Below, piece after piece: positions 1 to 8,736 of a stretch of 55,124 bases of DNA. The translations under genes were made by a program, and so were the position numbers. The notes under the pieces are model-generated. The model was not told where the DNA came from and ran no database searches. It saw nothing but the letters and a program-made list of their open reading frames with translations. Position 1 is the first letter of the stretch; each line of letters begins with the position of its first letter. Origin of the DNA: Hinthialibacter sp964556895 (GTDB lineage Bacteria > Hinthialibacterota > Hinthialibacteria > Hinthialibacterales > Hinthialibacteraceae); assembly GCA_964556895.1 (NCBI GenBank), contig CAZKYC010000022.1, positions 1 to 55,124 of the forward strand. The letters run 5' to 3'.

Positions 1-80
1 ATTGAAAGGACGAATATCGTTTTTTGACCAAATCCCAGGTCATCCAGCAAGGGAAGGACTCAAATATCGGAAGAACCGTA
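1..80 (+). repeat. Dispersed repeat, module B (truncated by window edge)
   Basis: Nearly the same sequence as 3831-3908 and, inverted, 55012-55090. Shared landmarks are the run GTTTTTTGACC, the GGTCATCCAGCAAGGGAAG block and the terminal CGGAAGAACC. In the complete copy this module follows a palindromic core (module A), which here would lie left of position 1. The rest of the gap up to 213 shows no coding potential that I can support. Confidence 0.85.
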
Positions 81-213
81 AATCTCTTGATTAGCGGTTT
101 TGTTATGAGCGTTTCGGTGAAGACATGACTTTGAGCAGCCCTGGAAGTGACTTCACCCTCAAAAATCATCTGTCAAATAAACGCTCATATTCATCAAAAA
201 TACGACGAATTCC

Positions 214-1887
214 TCACTCCTGCTTGAGCCGATATACCCGCAACAGCGCGTCGGTTTTGAAGAAGGTGCGCTCGAAGACCATTTCAAACTCGCTCATATA
301 AGGGACCAGGTTGGCGTATTCGTGCGCCCCGCCAAACAGGTCGTCAAACCGGGCGATTTTATAGGGCGCAGTCGATTGGATGGTAACAACGGTATCTGCC
401 TTGCCCACAAAAAAACTATGTCGTAGATTTTGGAAGCGCTCTTCTTCGGGAACCGCCCTCACGGGCTCGCCTTTTTCGAACAAATACAAATGCCGCCAGC
501 GCCACTCTGTCCCATCAAATGGATTTTGGACGACTTGCAAGTGTTTTGTCAGGTGATAGCTCAGCGACGGCGGGTTGGCCAGGTCATGCGACACCAATAG
601 CGCGATTTTATCATCCGGCGTCACCTGGTCTACCATGGCCTGAATCGGCGCCAGGTAGTCATGATAGCGAGACGTGTGCGGCTGTCGGTTGAACCCGGTC
701 TGGAACACAATTGTCAGCATAATAACTAGGGCCATCGCCGCGCCGACTATCCATAGGCGGCTGCGGCCAGATTCGGTCTTCCAAAGTTGAAGCGCCCCAA
801 TGACCGATTCGCCCGCCATGAGATAAAACAGCCCCATGGGGATAAACACAAAGCGAATGTCTTTCATCGGGTGGATGACCGCCGCCGCGAAGTGAATGAG
901 AAAGCATGCCGTGGCCGGATTCGACAACCCAAGCCGCCTGGTAAAGATCAACGTTAGGACAATCGGCGCGGCGAACAGCAATAGCAAGAGTGGGTGGGCG
1001 AAGAATTCTTCTGGCGCCAAACGCGGGTAATATAGCAGGCTTTCAAAATTGAACGGCGTTCGTCTTTCTGGATTATTGACCGCAAACCCCACCAGGCCAT
1101 ACATCTTTGCGGGAAAGGAAGGCGCTAGCCACGCCGCCAGCATCACCATCGGCAGGCCAAACAAAACCAAATCTTGTTTTTGAAAGAACGGCGCGATTGA
1201 CCAGCGGTGTTTCGCCAGTCGCGACAGACCCACACCAACAAACGTCAACACGGCGTAGTTGTATTTGTAATAAAACAACAATCCTAAAAAGAAGCCGGCG
1301 ACAATTGTTCTCCAGATCGAGTCCTCTTTTTTGTCAGGCAAGGCGCACAACGCCGCCAAGACTAGTAACAGCCCGGTGATCTCGCTCATGATGCTGACCG
1401 CGTGGGCGGCGACGGAGGGTGAGGTGGTGAATAGCACCCAAGCGCTCGCGGCGCCCACGGTATGCACAAACGGGTTTGAAGTTTGCTGGTCAGAGTCGAT
1501 TCGCCGGGCGCGAATAAACCAGATCATCATCAGACAGGCGCAGCCAACATACGACAACAGGGCGACCATTCGCGCGGCGGGCAGGGTGGGGCCAAACAAC
1601 AAAAACATGACCGTGGTCATCCACGAATGCAAAAATGGCCACACCACCTGCTGGTTGGTGTAATGCCAAAACAAATAGAAATCGCCGTTTTTGAGCGTTG
1701 TCCACAACCCCGCCCCCCAGGCGCAGCGGTCAAACCCGTCCCAACAGGGCAGCCCGCCCTCGCGAATGGAATAGGTATAGAGCCAAAACGACAACACCAG
1801 CGTCCACGCGGCGAGAAAGACCAGCGCAAACTGAGAAAGCCGTTCGCCCCATTGAAAGGTGTTTTCGTCGCCTTTTTCGATATTCAT
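214..1887 (-). CDS. Polytopic membrane protein, GT-C (PMT/ArnT-like) glycosyltransferase family
   Basis: A protein of 557 residues with about ten hydrophobic segments. The first is near residues 18-40 and is followed by an extracytoplasmic loop holding an acidic DGFDR motif (about residues 50-54). Acidic residues in the first periplasmic loop are the usual metal or lipid-phosphate site of GT-C enzymes, which move sugars from polyprenyl-phosphate donors onto lipids or proteins. The hydrophilic C-terminal tail after the last membrane segment also fits that fold. I chose the internal ATG at 1887 because the upstream in-frame stretch to 1965 is not protein-like; neither start has a strong ribosome site. 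It is divergent from moxR. The acceptor is unknown and the family assignment rests on topology plus the acidic loop. Confidence 0.6.
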   Translation of the reverse strand: MNIEKGDENTFQWGERLSQFALVFLAAWTLVLSFWLYTYSIREGGLPCWDGFDRCAWGAGLWTTLKNGDFYLFWHYTNQQVVWPFLHSWMTTVMFLLFGPTLPAARMVALLSYVGCACLMMIWFIRARRIDSDQQTSNPFVHTVGAASAWVLFTTSPSVAAHAVSIMSEITGLLLVLAALCALPDKKEDSIWRTIVAGFFLGLLFYYKYNYAVLTFVGVGLSRLAKHRWSIAPFFQKQDLVLFGLPMVMLAAWLAPSFPAKMYGLVGFAVNNPERRTPFNFESLLYYPRLAPEEFFAHPLLLLLFAAPIVLTLIFTRRLGLSNPATACFLIHFAAAVIHPMKDIRFVFIPMGLFYLMAGESVIGALQLWKTESGRSRLWIVGAAMALVIMLTIVFQTGFNRQPHTSRYHDYLAPIQAMVDQVTPDDKIALLVSHDLANPPSLSYHLTKHLQVVQNPFDGTEWRWRHLYLFEKGEPVRAVPEEERFQNLRHSFFVGKADTVVTIQSTAPYKIARFDDLFGGAHEYANLVPYMSEFEMVFERTFFKTDALLRVYRLKQE

Positions 1888-1985
1888 GTTACTATGCGCC
1901 CTGGTCGTTGGCTTTTGTTCTATGATAATGTTATTTTTGACGTAAATAATCCCCGCGAAGGCCAAGCGGAAAATGAGGCGGCGAC

Positions 1986-2987
1986 ATGAGCATTGAAGAA
2001 CGCACAGAACAGTTTCGCAGTCATTTTAATCGGCTGCGCGACGAAATCGGAAAAGTGGTGGTTGGCGCCAATGAAATCGTCGAAGGCTCACTGATCTGTA
2101 TCTTCGCGGGCGGCAACGCGCTGCTCGAAGGCGTGCCCGGCCTTGGCAAGACGCTGTTGGTGCGTACGATCTCGCAGGCGCTAGACCTGAAGTTCTCACG
2201 CATCCAATTCACGCCCGACCTGATGCCCGCTGACATCGTCGGCACCAATGTCATCGACCAGAGCGACGACGGGCGCCGCCAGTTTCGCTTTGAGCCCGGC
2301 CCTATCTTCGCCAACATCGTCCTGGCTGACGAGGTCAACCGCGCCACCCCCAAGACACAGTCTGCTCTCCTGGAAGCCATGCAGGAACACCGCGTCACCG
2401 CCGGCGGGACAACCTATGATCTCGAACAACCGTTCGTGGTGCTCGCTACCCAAAACCCGCTTGAGATGGAAGGCACCTACCCGCTGCCCGAAGCGCAGAT
2501 CGACCGCTTCATGTTGAAACTGATTGTCGAATACCCCACCCGTGAAGAACTGACCGAAGTGTTGGTTCGTACGACCGACAAACAAGAATTCACTCCTGAG
2601 AAAATCATGGACGGCGCGGCGGTGAGAGACATGCGCACCCTGTGCCGCGAAGCGCCCATCGCCTCTCATGTGCGCGATTACGCTGTGCGTTGCATCCTCG
2701 CGACCCACCCCGGCGGTGAATTCGCCACCGATATGACCAACCGTTTCGTACGCTACGGCTCCAGCCCGCGCGGCGCCCAGGCGCTGATTTTGGCGGCCAA
2801 GATTCGCGCCCTGCTCGACGACCGCTACAACGTCAGTTTTGACGACCTGCGCGCGTCGATCAAACAGGCGCTGCGCCACCGCCTGATTCTTAATTTTGAA
2901 GGCGAAGCCGAGGGAATCGCTACCGACCGCGTGTTAGACGACATCCTCGAAAAGGTGCAACCGGTTGAGAAAGCGGCGGCAGTCTAG
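1986..2987 (+). CDS. MoxR-family AAA+ ATPase
   Basis: A 333-residue AAA+ protein. It has Walker A GVPGLGKT (49-56), Walker B LADEVNRA (113-120), the sensor-1 stretch ATQNP (154-158) and the C-terminal lid with SSPRGAQAL typical of MoxR proteins. MoxR ATPases act as chaperones that assemble or activate protein complexes, often beside DUF58 and VWA-domain genes. None of those partners is next to it here. Instead it is followed after 3 bases by tmk, so the two are probably co-transcribed. The length matches the family norm. The client protein cannot be deduced from this window. Confidence 0.93.
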   Translation: MSIEERTEQFRSHFNRLRDEIGKVVVGANEIVEGSLICIFAGGNALLEGVPGLGKTLLVRTISQALDLKFSRIQFTPDLMPADIVGTNVIDQSDDGRRQFRFEPGPIFANIVLADEVNRATPKTQSALLEAMQEHRVTAGGTTYDLEQPFVVLATQNPLEMEGTYPLPEAQIDRFMLKLIVEYPTREELTEVLVRTTDKQEFTPEKIMDGAAVRDMRTLCREAPIASHVRDYAVRCILATHPGGEFATDMTNRFVRYGSSPRGAQALILAAKIRALLDDRYNVSFDDLRASIKQALRHRLILNFEGEAEGIATDRVLDDILEKVQPVEKAAAV

Positions 2988-2990
2988 GGA

Positions 2991-3638
2991 ATGACTAACG
3001 CACAGCAATCAGGCGTGTTCATTACTCTCGAAGGAATCGAAGGCGCGGGCAAATCGACCCTGGCGCAACGCCTGGAGAGTTGGTTTCGCTCGCGCGGCCA
3101 TGCGTGCATTCGCGCCCGCGAACCGGGCGGCGTGCCAACCGCCGAACGCATGCGCGACCTGCTCTTACATGAGAAACTCGACCTGACTGCTGAGGCGGAG
3201 TTGTTCATCATCGAGACCGCGCGGGTGCAGCTGATGCATGAGTTAATTCTCCCTGCCCTGCATGACGGCAAGACCGTCATTCTCGACCGGCATACTGATT
3301 CGACTCTTGCCTACCAAGGCTATGGGCGTGGACTTAATCTCGACCATTTGCGCCAGATCAATCTGGTTGCGACGCGGGGGCGCGTGCCTGACTGGACGCT
3401 AGTTCTCGATTTAGACGCTGAGACCGGGTTGTCGCGCGCGCGCCGCGATCAGGCCAAGGCCGAAAACCCTGACCGTTTTGAATCAGAAGCGGTCTCCTTC
3501 ATGGAACGCGTACGCCAGGGATTTCTAGCCATCGCGAAAGACGAACCACACCGCGTCAGCGTCTTCAACGCGTTAGACGATCTGGAGACGATTTGGGCGA
3601 AGATCGAACAAACTGCTGAGAGACGGTATGTGAAGTAA
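2991..3638 (+). CDS. tmk: Thymidylate kinase
   Basis: A 215-residue kinase that phosphorylates dTMP to dTDP in DNA precursor synthesis. The P-loop GIEGAGKST is at residues 15-23, followed by the family REPGG motif (about 43-47). The DRxxxSxxAYQ motif reads DRHTDSTLAYQG (99-110), where most family members have Tyr rather than His after DR. The lid region is Arg-rich (SRARRDQAK). It starts 3 bases after the moxR stop, which implies co-transcription. The gene is complete and of normal length. Confidence 0.95.
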   Translation: MTNAQQSGVFITLEGIEGAGKSTLAQRLESWFRSRGHACIRAREPGGVPTAERMRDLLLHEKLDLTAEAELFIIETARVQLMHELILPALHDGKTVILDRHTDSTLAYQGYGRGLNLDHLRQINLVATRGRVPDWTLVLDLDAETGLSRARRDQAKAENPDRFESEAVSFMERVRQGFLAIAKDEPHRVSVFNALDDLETIWAKIEQTAERRYVK

Positions 3639-3734
3639 TAAAATGTGGCTCATCCTGGATTTGGATACGTTCTCTCAAATTGAATTAGAATTTCCAGACA
3701 TGATCTCAAGGATGATTTTTTTTCGTTGTATTTG

Positions 3735-3908
3735 GCATGGGTACAACTCTGCTCGCTTCAGTGCGGCTCCGCCTTTTTGCACAGGCGCTCCCTGAGTTGC
3801 ACCCATGCCTGAGTTGGATTGTCTATTATTGAAAGGACGAATGTCGTTTTTTGACCACATTCCAGGTCATCCAGCAAGGGAAGTACTCAACTATCGGAAG
3901 AACCTAAA
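3735..3908 (+). repeat. Composite dispersed repeat: palindromic core A plus module B (only complete copy)
   Basis: Core A (3735-3809) begins GGCATGGG and ends CCCATGCC and contains the internal palindrome with GCGGCTCCGCC and a TTTTTGCACAGG block. Module B follows (TGAGTTGGATTGTC, then 3831-3908) and matches both window ends. B itself carries the short inverted repeat TGACC/GGTCA. Core A recurs at 24607-24686, 30292-30369, 54431-54506 and, truncated, at 55112-55124. No transposase or in-frame protein is inside, so it looks like a non-autonomous REP- or MITE-like element. Confidence 0.85.
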
Positions 3909-4211
3909 ATGTTTAAAGAATTTGAACGAATAGTCCTTACCAAAAACCTTCCTGAACGTAATCTCGTAAAAGGAGATGTAGGAACTATCGTTGATAGTTA
4001 TGAGAATGGGCGAGGCTATGAAGTAGAATTTATCACGCTTAGCGGTGAAACAGTCTCTGTAAAAACACTATGCAAAAATGATATTCGCCAAATCAATCCA
4101 AAAGCAATCGTTCGTTTTGAGATGGCTTTTGACGCTTCTATAAATAATCACTGCTTCTTCTCAGGTGATATCACTACCAACCGGTTCACGGTCGGGTTTT
4201 TGATAATCTGA
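3909..4211 (+). CDS. DUF4926-type small protein with a non-homologous tail
   Basis: The first 62 or so residues match the DUF4926 pattern: VLTKNLPERNLVKGDVGTIV, then GRGYEVEF and a TLSGETVSVKTL block ending near NDIRQI. That is the usual full length of the domain. Here the frame continues to 100 residues with a tail that does not resemble the family and overlaps the 3' end of the convergent gene by 64 bases. The gene is markedly more AT-rich than its neighbours. Its start codon abuts the repeat, whose conserved GGAAG end would serve as the ribosome site. These traits suggest recent acquisition. DUF4926 proteins have no firmly known function; some occur in two-gene modules, but no partner is seen here. 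Confidence 0.7.
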   Translation: MFKEFERIVLTKNLPERNLVKGDVGTIVDSYENGRGYEVEFITLSGETVSVKTLCKNDIRQINPKAIVRFEMAFDASINNHCFFSGDITTNRFTVGFLII

Positions 4212-6964
4212 GCGTCGCGGTGGCGCCAATGGATAGTCAACGAGTCAATTTCTTTCTCGTCGCCGAAGCCAAAATGCAGCGTCGAACTGTTTTGCGACAG
4301 ATACCCTGAGCCGCCGTCGACCAGTCGCGTCCAGGTCTGATCGTCTTTTTTGGCAACGACACTGACGCCAAACGCCTGGGCGCTGGATGCGTCTAACTGT
4401 ACTTGCAGCCACGCTCCCTGCGTACTGCGGTTTTCAAGCAGTGAGGGCGGCGCGTCGATGTTGTTGACGACGATATCCATATCGCCGTCTTTGTCATAAT
4501 CAATCAACGCCGAGCCGCGCCCGCTATAAGGCGTGTAGGTGTCGTCAAGCGTTGTCTTCGTCACATCTTCAAAGCGCCCGCCCTGGTTTTTATAAAACGA
4601 CACGCCCTGCTCGTAGGTCAAATCAAATTCGAGGTCTTTCACTTGGGGATACATATGGCCGTTGGCGGTGAACACGTCTTGCCAACCGTCGGCGTCGAAG
4701 TCTGACACCATCACCCCCCAGGTGATTAACATGCGGCTGGAGGCAAGACCTGTACGGCTAGTCATATCAGTCAAGAACCCGTTGCCCTGGTTTTGGAACA
4801 GCACATCGGTCTGGCGCTCGTAGGATGTGATATAGAGGTCGATGAAGCCATCGTTGTTATAGTCGCCGGGGCCGATCCCCATACTGGCGCCTTCGACGCC
4901 GCTTTCGGTAAACGCGCCGCCGGACGGAAAACTCACGTCTTCAAATGAGCCGTCGCCGTTGTTCTTGAGTACGCTGTTGTAGGTCGAGTCGTTGGTAATG
5001 TATAAATCGAGGTCGCCGTCGTTTTCCAGATCAAAAAACACGCCGCCCATGGCGCGGCTGTCGTCTTGGGGAAAGCCGAGAACTTCGGCCTGGTCGGTAA
5101 ACACGCCCTTGCCGTCGTTGATATAGAGCAGGTCGGGTTGAGGGTCAAACGCCAGCGGGCCGACAAACACCATCTTGCCCTGGTAGTTAAAGCGGTTGTC
5201 GGCGTGTTTCTCAAGATCAAACTCAATGTAGTTGCCGACATAAAGATCGAGGTCGCCATCGGTATCGATGTCAACAAAGGCGGCGGCGGCGCAGTAGCCC
5301 GTGTCGTCAACTCCCGCCTCTTGGGTCTTGTCGGTAAACGTCCCGTCGCCGTTGTTGATATAAAGCGCGTTGGCGCCGATGTTGCCGACAAACAAATCGA
5401 GCCAGCCATCATTGTTCACGTCGCCGAACAGGCTGTACATTCCAAAGCCCAAGCCGCCGACGCCCGCTTGTTTGGTCACGTCAACAAATTTGCCGCCGTC
5501 GTTGCGGAAAAGGGCGTTGCGCCATTGGTTGTCGGGCTTGAGCAAGTCAGGCCGTCCGTTGGTGAAATAGATGTCGTCGTCGCCGTCGTTGTCATAGTCG
5601 CCCACCGCGACGCCCGACCCCATCGCGTCGGTGATCCAGGGTTTGTCGGCGGCGCCTAGAATATGCCGAAACTCATGAAGCCCCGACTCTTTGGTCACAT
5701 CAACAAACTTGATGGCGAATTTGGTCGTAGACTTGTTTTCAAATTTCCCCTTCGGCTTGTCTATCACCCCTGCGGCTTCGGCTTGTTCAAACGCCGCGCC
5801 AATCGCCTGGATCTCTTTTGAGTCTGGAAAATTTTGCCCATATTTGTCGTAGAACGCTTTGGCCTCGTCTGTGCGCCCCACACGCATCAAAGTCAAGGTT
5901 CGAATATAGACATACAGCAGCGATTTCTCAAACATAGCAGGGTCGAGCGCATCCAACAGTTTGATTGCTTTGTCTAATTCCTGGCTGTTGTAATACAACC
6001 GCGAAAGCATCAACTTCTCTTGTTCAGATGCGAGGCCTTTGTCGATGCGAAAGCGGGCGTATTTCTCTGCTAGGTCGGGGCGTTTGACCCGGCTCAATTC
6101 GAGCTGCAGTTGCTCCGCCTCCTGGGCCGGGACCTTGGTCGGGTTTCGATAGGCGTACCACATGCGGTTGAGTTTCACGTCGGGCCAGGTGCGTAGGTGT
6201 TCAAACACTTCCTGCATGTCATTGAACTCATCAGTCTTCTGTTGGCGCGACAACGCCACCATCAGCGCGTTGACCGCTTCGCGAAAGAAGGGGTAGCCTT
6301 CGACCGCTTCACGCAGATTGCGTTCGGCCTCCGCGCTGTCCCCAACGCGGTTGGCGAGTTTGCCAAGTTCGAAATAGGCGAGATAGTTTCGCGGGTCGAT
6401 TTCGATGACCAGGTTAAGTTGTTTTTTGGCCTCTTCGTCCTCGCCGTCGCGGGCCAATAATGTGCCCAACAATAATAACCCGTTCAGATCGTCGGGTTGT
6501 ACTTCGAGCAAGATATTCAGCCATTCTTTGGCTTTGGGATATTCATTGGCGGCGTAGGCGATGGCAGCGATGCGGTAAAGTAACACCGGGTTCTTTGGTG
6601 CGAGATTCAAGACCGTTTCGCACTCTTTGAGAGCAGTCTTATCGTCGCCCGAACGCCAGTAGGTGCGCGCCAGCATATAGCGAAATTCAGCATCTTGAAG
6701 GTTTCGCTCACAGAGTTCGCGCAAAAACGCCACCCACTCGCCGCCAGGGGCGATTCGGCTCAGCGCCTGCAACGTCAGGGTGCGTTCTTGGGGAGAAAAG
6801 GGCTTATCAACCACCGAGAGGCTTTCTAGCGCCTTCTCATGGTCTGCCTGTTGAATGGCCTCAATCATGGCGCCAACTTTAGGGTCAACCTGTTGGCATT
6901 CCCCGGAAACTTGATAAACAACAATCGTGAGCGCAACTAGAAATAAGGCAGCAAACCTACGCAT
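4148..6964 (-). CDS. Secreted TPR / FG-GAP (VCBS) / ASPIC-UnbV repeat protein
   Basis: A 938-residue protein with an N-terminal signal peptide (hydrophobic core about 5-20, then a Gln-rich cleavage area). Residues 30-400 are tetratricopeptide-like helices. Residues 420-830 hold at least seven Ca-binding-type acidic loops (for example DYDNDGDDDIY, DVNNDGWLDLF, DIDTDGDLDLYV, DYDKDGDMDI), the hallmark of FG-GAP/VCBS beta-propellers. The last 80 residues match the ASPIC/UnbV domain (AFGVSVVAKKDD, then SLTIHWRHRD). Proteins of this architecture (CRTAC1-like) are common in environmental Gram-negatives and are thought to bind extracellular partners or polysaccharide. Their exact role is unknown. It is convergent with, and overlaps, the DUF4926 gene. 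Confidence 0.9.
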   Translation of the reverse strand: MRRFAALFLVALTIVVYQVSGECQQVDPKVGAMIEAIQQADHEKALESLSVVDKPFSPQERTLTLQALSRIAPGGEWVAFLRELCERNLQDAEFRYMLARTYWRSGDDKTALKECETVLNLAPKNPVLLYRIAAIAYAANEYPKAKEWLNILLEVQPDDLNGLLLLGTLLARDGEDEEAKKQLNLVIEIDPRNYLAYFELGKLANRVGDSAEAERNLREAVEGYPFFREAVNALMVALSRQQKTDEFNDMQEVFEHLRTWPDVKLNRMWYAYRNPTKVPAQEAEQLQLELSRVKRPDLAEKYARFRIDKGLASEQEKLMLSRLYYNSQELDKAIKLLDALDPAMFEKSLLYVYIRTLTLMRVGRTDEAKAFYDKYGQNFPDSKEIQAIGAAFEQAEAAGVIDKPKGKFENKSTTKFAIKFVDVTKESGLHEFRHILGAADKPWITDAMGSGVAVGDYDNDGDDDIYFTNGRPDLLKPDNQWRNALFRNDGGKFVDVTKQAGVGGLGFGMYSLFGDVNNDGWLDLFVGNIGANALYINNGDGTFTDKTQEAGVDDTGYCAAAAFVDIDTDGDLDLYVGNYIEFDLEKHADNRFNYQGKMVFVGPLAFDPQPDLLYINDGKGVFTDQAEVLGFPQDDSRAMGGVFFDLENDGDLDLYITNDSTYNSVLKNNGDGSFEDVSFPSGGAFTESGVEGASMGIGPGDYNNDGFIDLYITSYERQTDVLFQNQGNGFLTDMTSRTGLASSRMLITWGVMVSDFDADGWQDVFTANGHMYPQVKDLEFDLTYEQGVSFYKNQGGRFEDVTKTTLDDTYTPYSGRGSALIDYDKDGDMDIVVNNIDAPPSLLENRSTQGAWLQVQLDASSAQAFGVSVVAKKDDQTWTRLVDGGSGYLSQNSSTLHFGFGDEKEIDSLTIHWRHRDAQIIKNPTVNRLVVISPEKKQ

Positions 6965-7077
6965 CCGTAATACGACCTCCCAAACGAAAAGACCAACAAA
7001 TAATAGCGCATTTTACCCCTAGGCGATCACCGTGTAAGGAAAGAGACACAGATTGGTTTGGTTGGAAGAAGAGTCAG

Positions 7078-7290
7078 CTAAAAACTATACCGCTTTTCAA
7101 ACGTTTGAGAGTATTGTTGGGCGCGCTTGGGCAGTTCTTCTTTCATGATGCGCTGTTGTTCTTCGGGTGTGAGAGCGCCCCAATCGCTGATCTCAGAAAA
7201 ATTGCGAAAACAACCAATGCAGAGCTCGGCGTCTGGGTCGTATTGGCATATCCCAACGCAGGGTGATCGGTGATTTGTGGATAATGACAT
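7078..7290 (-). CDS. DUF1289 domain small protein
   Basis: A 70-residue protein with four cysteines in the DUF1289 arrangement: SPCVGIC (Cys11, Cys15) and CIGC (Cys24, Cys27), followed by the typical helix with SDWGALTPEEQQ. The cysteine spacing suggests a small metal site, but the family function is not established. I chose the ATG at 7290, which is preceded by GAGAG at suitable spacing. In-frame starts at 7308 and 7341 would add residues unlike the family. It lies downstream of the lipase gene on the same strand. Confidence 0.8.
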   Translation of the reverse strand: MSLSTNHRSPCVGICQYDPDAELCIGCFRNFSEISDWGALTPEEQQRIMKEELPKRAQQYSQTFEKRYSF

Positions 7291-7353
7291 GCTTTTCTCT
7301 CGGCTCATCCATATAATCCTATCGAATCCGAATGAAACCACAAAATAAAAAAA

Positions 7354-8181
7354 TCATTGAGCGGGTTGTTGAATTGGTTCGGGGGCGGGCCTCTGCTCAT
7401 GCTCGTTCAATTCTTGGGCCAGATTCAAGAAAAACGAGACATGGTCGTGGTGGGGCTTCATGAATGGCAAAATGCGTAGACCCACCAGAGCGCCGTGGTC
7501 GGTAGATAGTTCGCCGCGAAAGTCGCCCCACTTGGCCGAACTCACTGGCACCATGCCGTCATTGTCGCCCACGATGCCTTTCATACGCCGCCAGGAAAAC
7601 GAACGCGGAAAGCCCACGCGCTTCTCATCCAATGCGCCCGCGAAGGATTGATAATACACATCGGGGTGGTCAGGCGTGTTGGGGTTAAACTCGCCTTCAA
7701 TATAACTGGGGCGCAGCTGGCGTAATCCGTTAAAGCGCTTCTCGCCGATGCGGCCCACCAGGCGGCGGCTGTCGCGGTCAAAGGGCATGTTGCTGAGAAT
7801 GTAAGCCCCGCCGCAAAACACCGGGACCAGAAAATCAGGGATCCAATCGGCTACAGGCGAACCGCGATGGGGCGTGCCGATGGTGGTGATTGTGATGATG
7901 CGATGGCCTTGATCCAGTCCGTTGGGCGAGGCCAAAAAGCGCGAATCAAGCCCGCCCATGCTATGACCAATAAGATGGACAGGTTGATCAGGCCCATACG
8001 CCGCCCGAATGGCGCGGTCGAGTTGAGAGGCGCGAGCCTGGATCGAATCGGTTGGGTGAACCAAGGGCTGCAGCACGGTGAAGCCCGCGTTGCGCAACGC
8101 CTTGGCGACGCCGTCAAAATGCTTCCACAGCAGAAACCTGCGAAAGCCGAGAAATCCGTGAGCGAGAACAATTGGTTGCAT
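7354..8181 (-). CDS. Alpha/beta-hydrolase, triacylglycerol lipase-like
   Basis: A 275-residue alpha/beta-hydrolase. It opens with the oxyanion-hole strand PIVLAHGFLGF (3-13), has the nucleophile elbow GHSMGG (Ser74), a GTPHRGSPVADW segment, and a late GDNDGMVP loop plus STDHGALVG that can supply the catalytic Asp and His. The arrangement resembles Pseudomonas family I lipases (IVLAHGMLGF / GHSxGG / GxPHxGS). No signal peptide is visible, so it may be cytoplasmic or exported by another route. It is the third gene of an operon with the NPCBM protein (16-base gap) and a secreted protein. The substrate is unproven; lipids or esters are likely. Confidence 0.8.
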   Translation of the reverse strand: MQPIVLAHGFLGFRRFLLWKHFDGVAKALRNAGFTVLQPLVHPTDSIQARASQLDRAIRAAYGPDQPVHLIGHSMGGLDSRFLASPNGLDQGHRIITITTIGTPHRGSPVADWIPDFLVPVFCGGAYILSNMPFDRDSRRLVGRIGEKRFNGLRQLRPSYIEGEFNPNTPDHPDVYYQSFAGALDEKRVGFPRSFSWRRMKGIVGDNDGMVPVSSAKWGDFRGELSTDHGALVGLRILPFMKPHHDHVSFFLNLAQELNEHEQRPAPEPIQQPAQ

Positions 8182-8196
8182 GAGGAATAGTGTAAC

Positions 8197-8736
8197 TCAG
8201 CGGTAGACAAACCGCGCCAACCCCCACACCGCGCGCCCTGCTGGCGCGTCTTCGCTGGCGCGTTCGGTCTTTAACGACACCGTTTGACGGTCTAACACAG
8301 GGACCCAAACCAAGCGGGGGGCCATGCCGGGGCGCATCACCGGGCTTTGATATAACACCGCCCCTTCAGACATGACAGTGAAAACAATGGCGTTAGGCCC
8401 GCCCGCCGCTTCATCGGCAGAGACGCCAATTTCGGCCGCGAAATAGCGGTATCCATTGGGTACATAGCGCAGTTCGATCAATGAATCGGTCTCGACTGCG
8501 ATTCCAATGGGGTAGGTTTTGTTTTGTATTTGTAAGGGGCGCCCGTCCCAGCCGATATTGATCAGCGGTTCGGATTCGCCTTCGAGCGCTTCAAATTTGA
8601 GGTCGGCGAAGAGAACATCGGCGGGCGAGTAGGCGTTCCATACCAACATAGCGCATCCGACCGCAAGAACAATCAGAAATGCGCGCTGTAAGGGCGTCCA
8701 TGCGTCGGGGGTCGGTTGGTTGGTCTCGGCGCTCAT
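8197..8736 (-). CDS. Membrane-anchored NPCBM-like carbohydrate-binding protein
   Basis: A 179-residue protein with one N-terminal membrane helix (about 18-36) and an extracytoplasmic domain resembling NPCBM modules: a WDGRPLQIQNKTYPIGIAV opening, a GYRYFAAEIGVS core and a late VFTVMSEGAVLYQSPV strand. NPCBM domains bind carbohydrates and usually sit on glycosidases; here the domain stands alone on a membrane anchor. Its ATG overlaps the stop of the upstream gene (ATGA at 8733-8736), so the two are probably translationally coupled. The lipase gene follows. Sugar binding is inferred from the family only. Confidence 0.65.
   Translation of the reverse strand: MSAETNQPTPDAWTPLQRAFLIVLAVGCAMLVWNAYSPADVLFADLKFEALEGESEPLINIGWDGRPLQIQNKTYPIGIAVETDSLIELRYVPNGYRYFAAEIGVSADEAAGGPNAIVFTVMSEGAVLYQSPVMRPGMAPRLVWVPVLDRQTVSLKTERASEDAPAGRAVWGLARFVYR

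Noticed and set aside
2196..2879. 227-residue frame antisense to moxR
   Set aside because: It is a mirror of the GC-rich third codon positions of moxR, with no ribosome site and no protein-like pattern.
3675..3860. 61-residue minus-strand frame inside the composite repeat
   Set aside because: It is coded by the repeat itself and is not conserved as protein between copies.
5066..5659. 197-residue plus-strand frame inside the FG-GAP protein gene
   Set aside because: The repetitive valine-rich sequence is the antisense of the DxDxDG repeats, and the real gene is clear on the minus strand.
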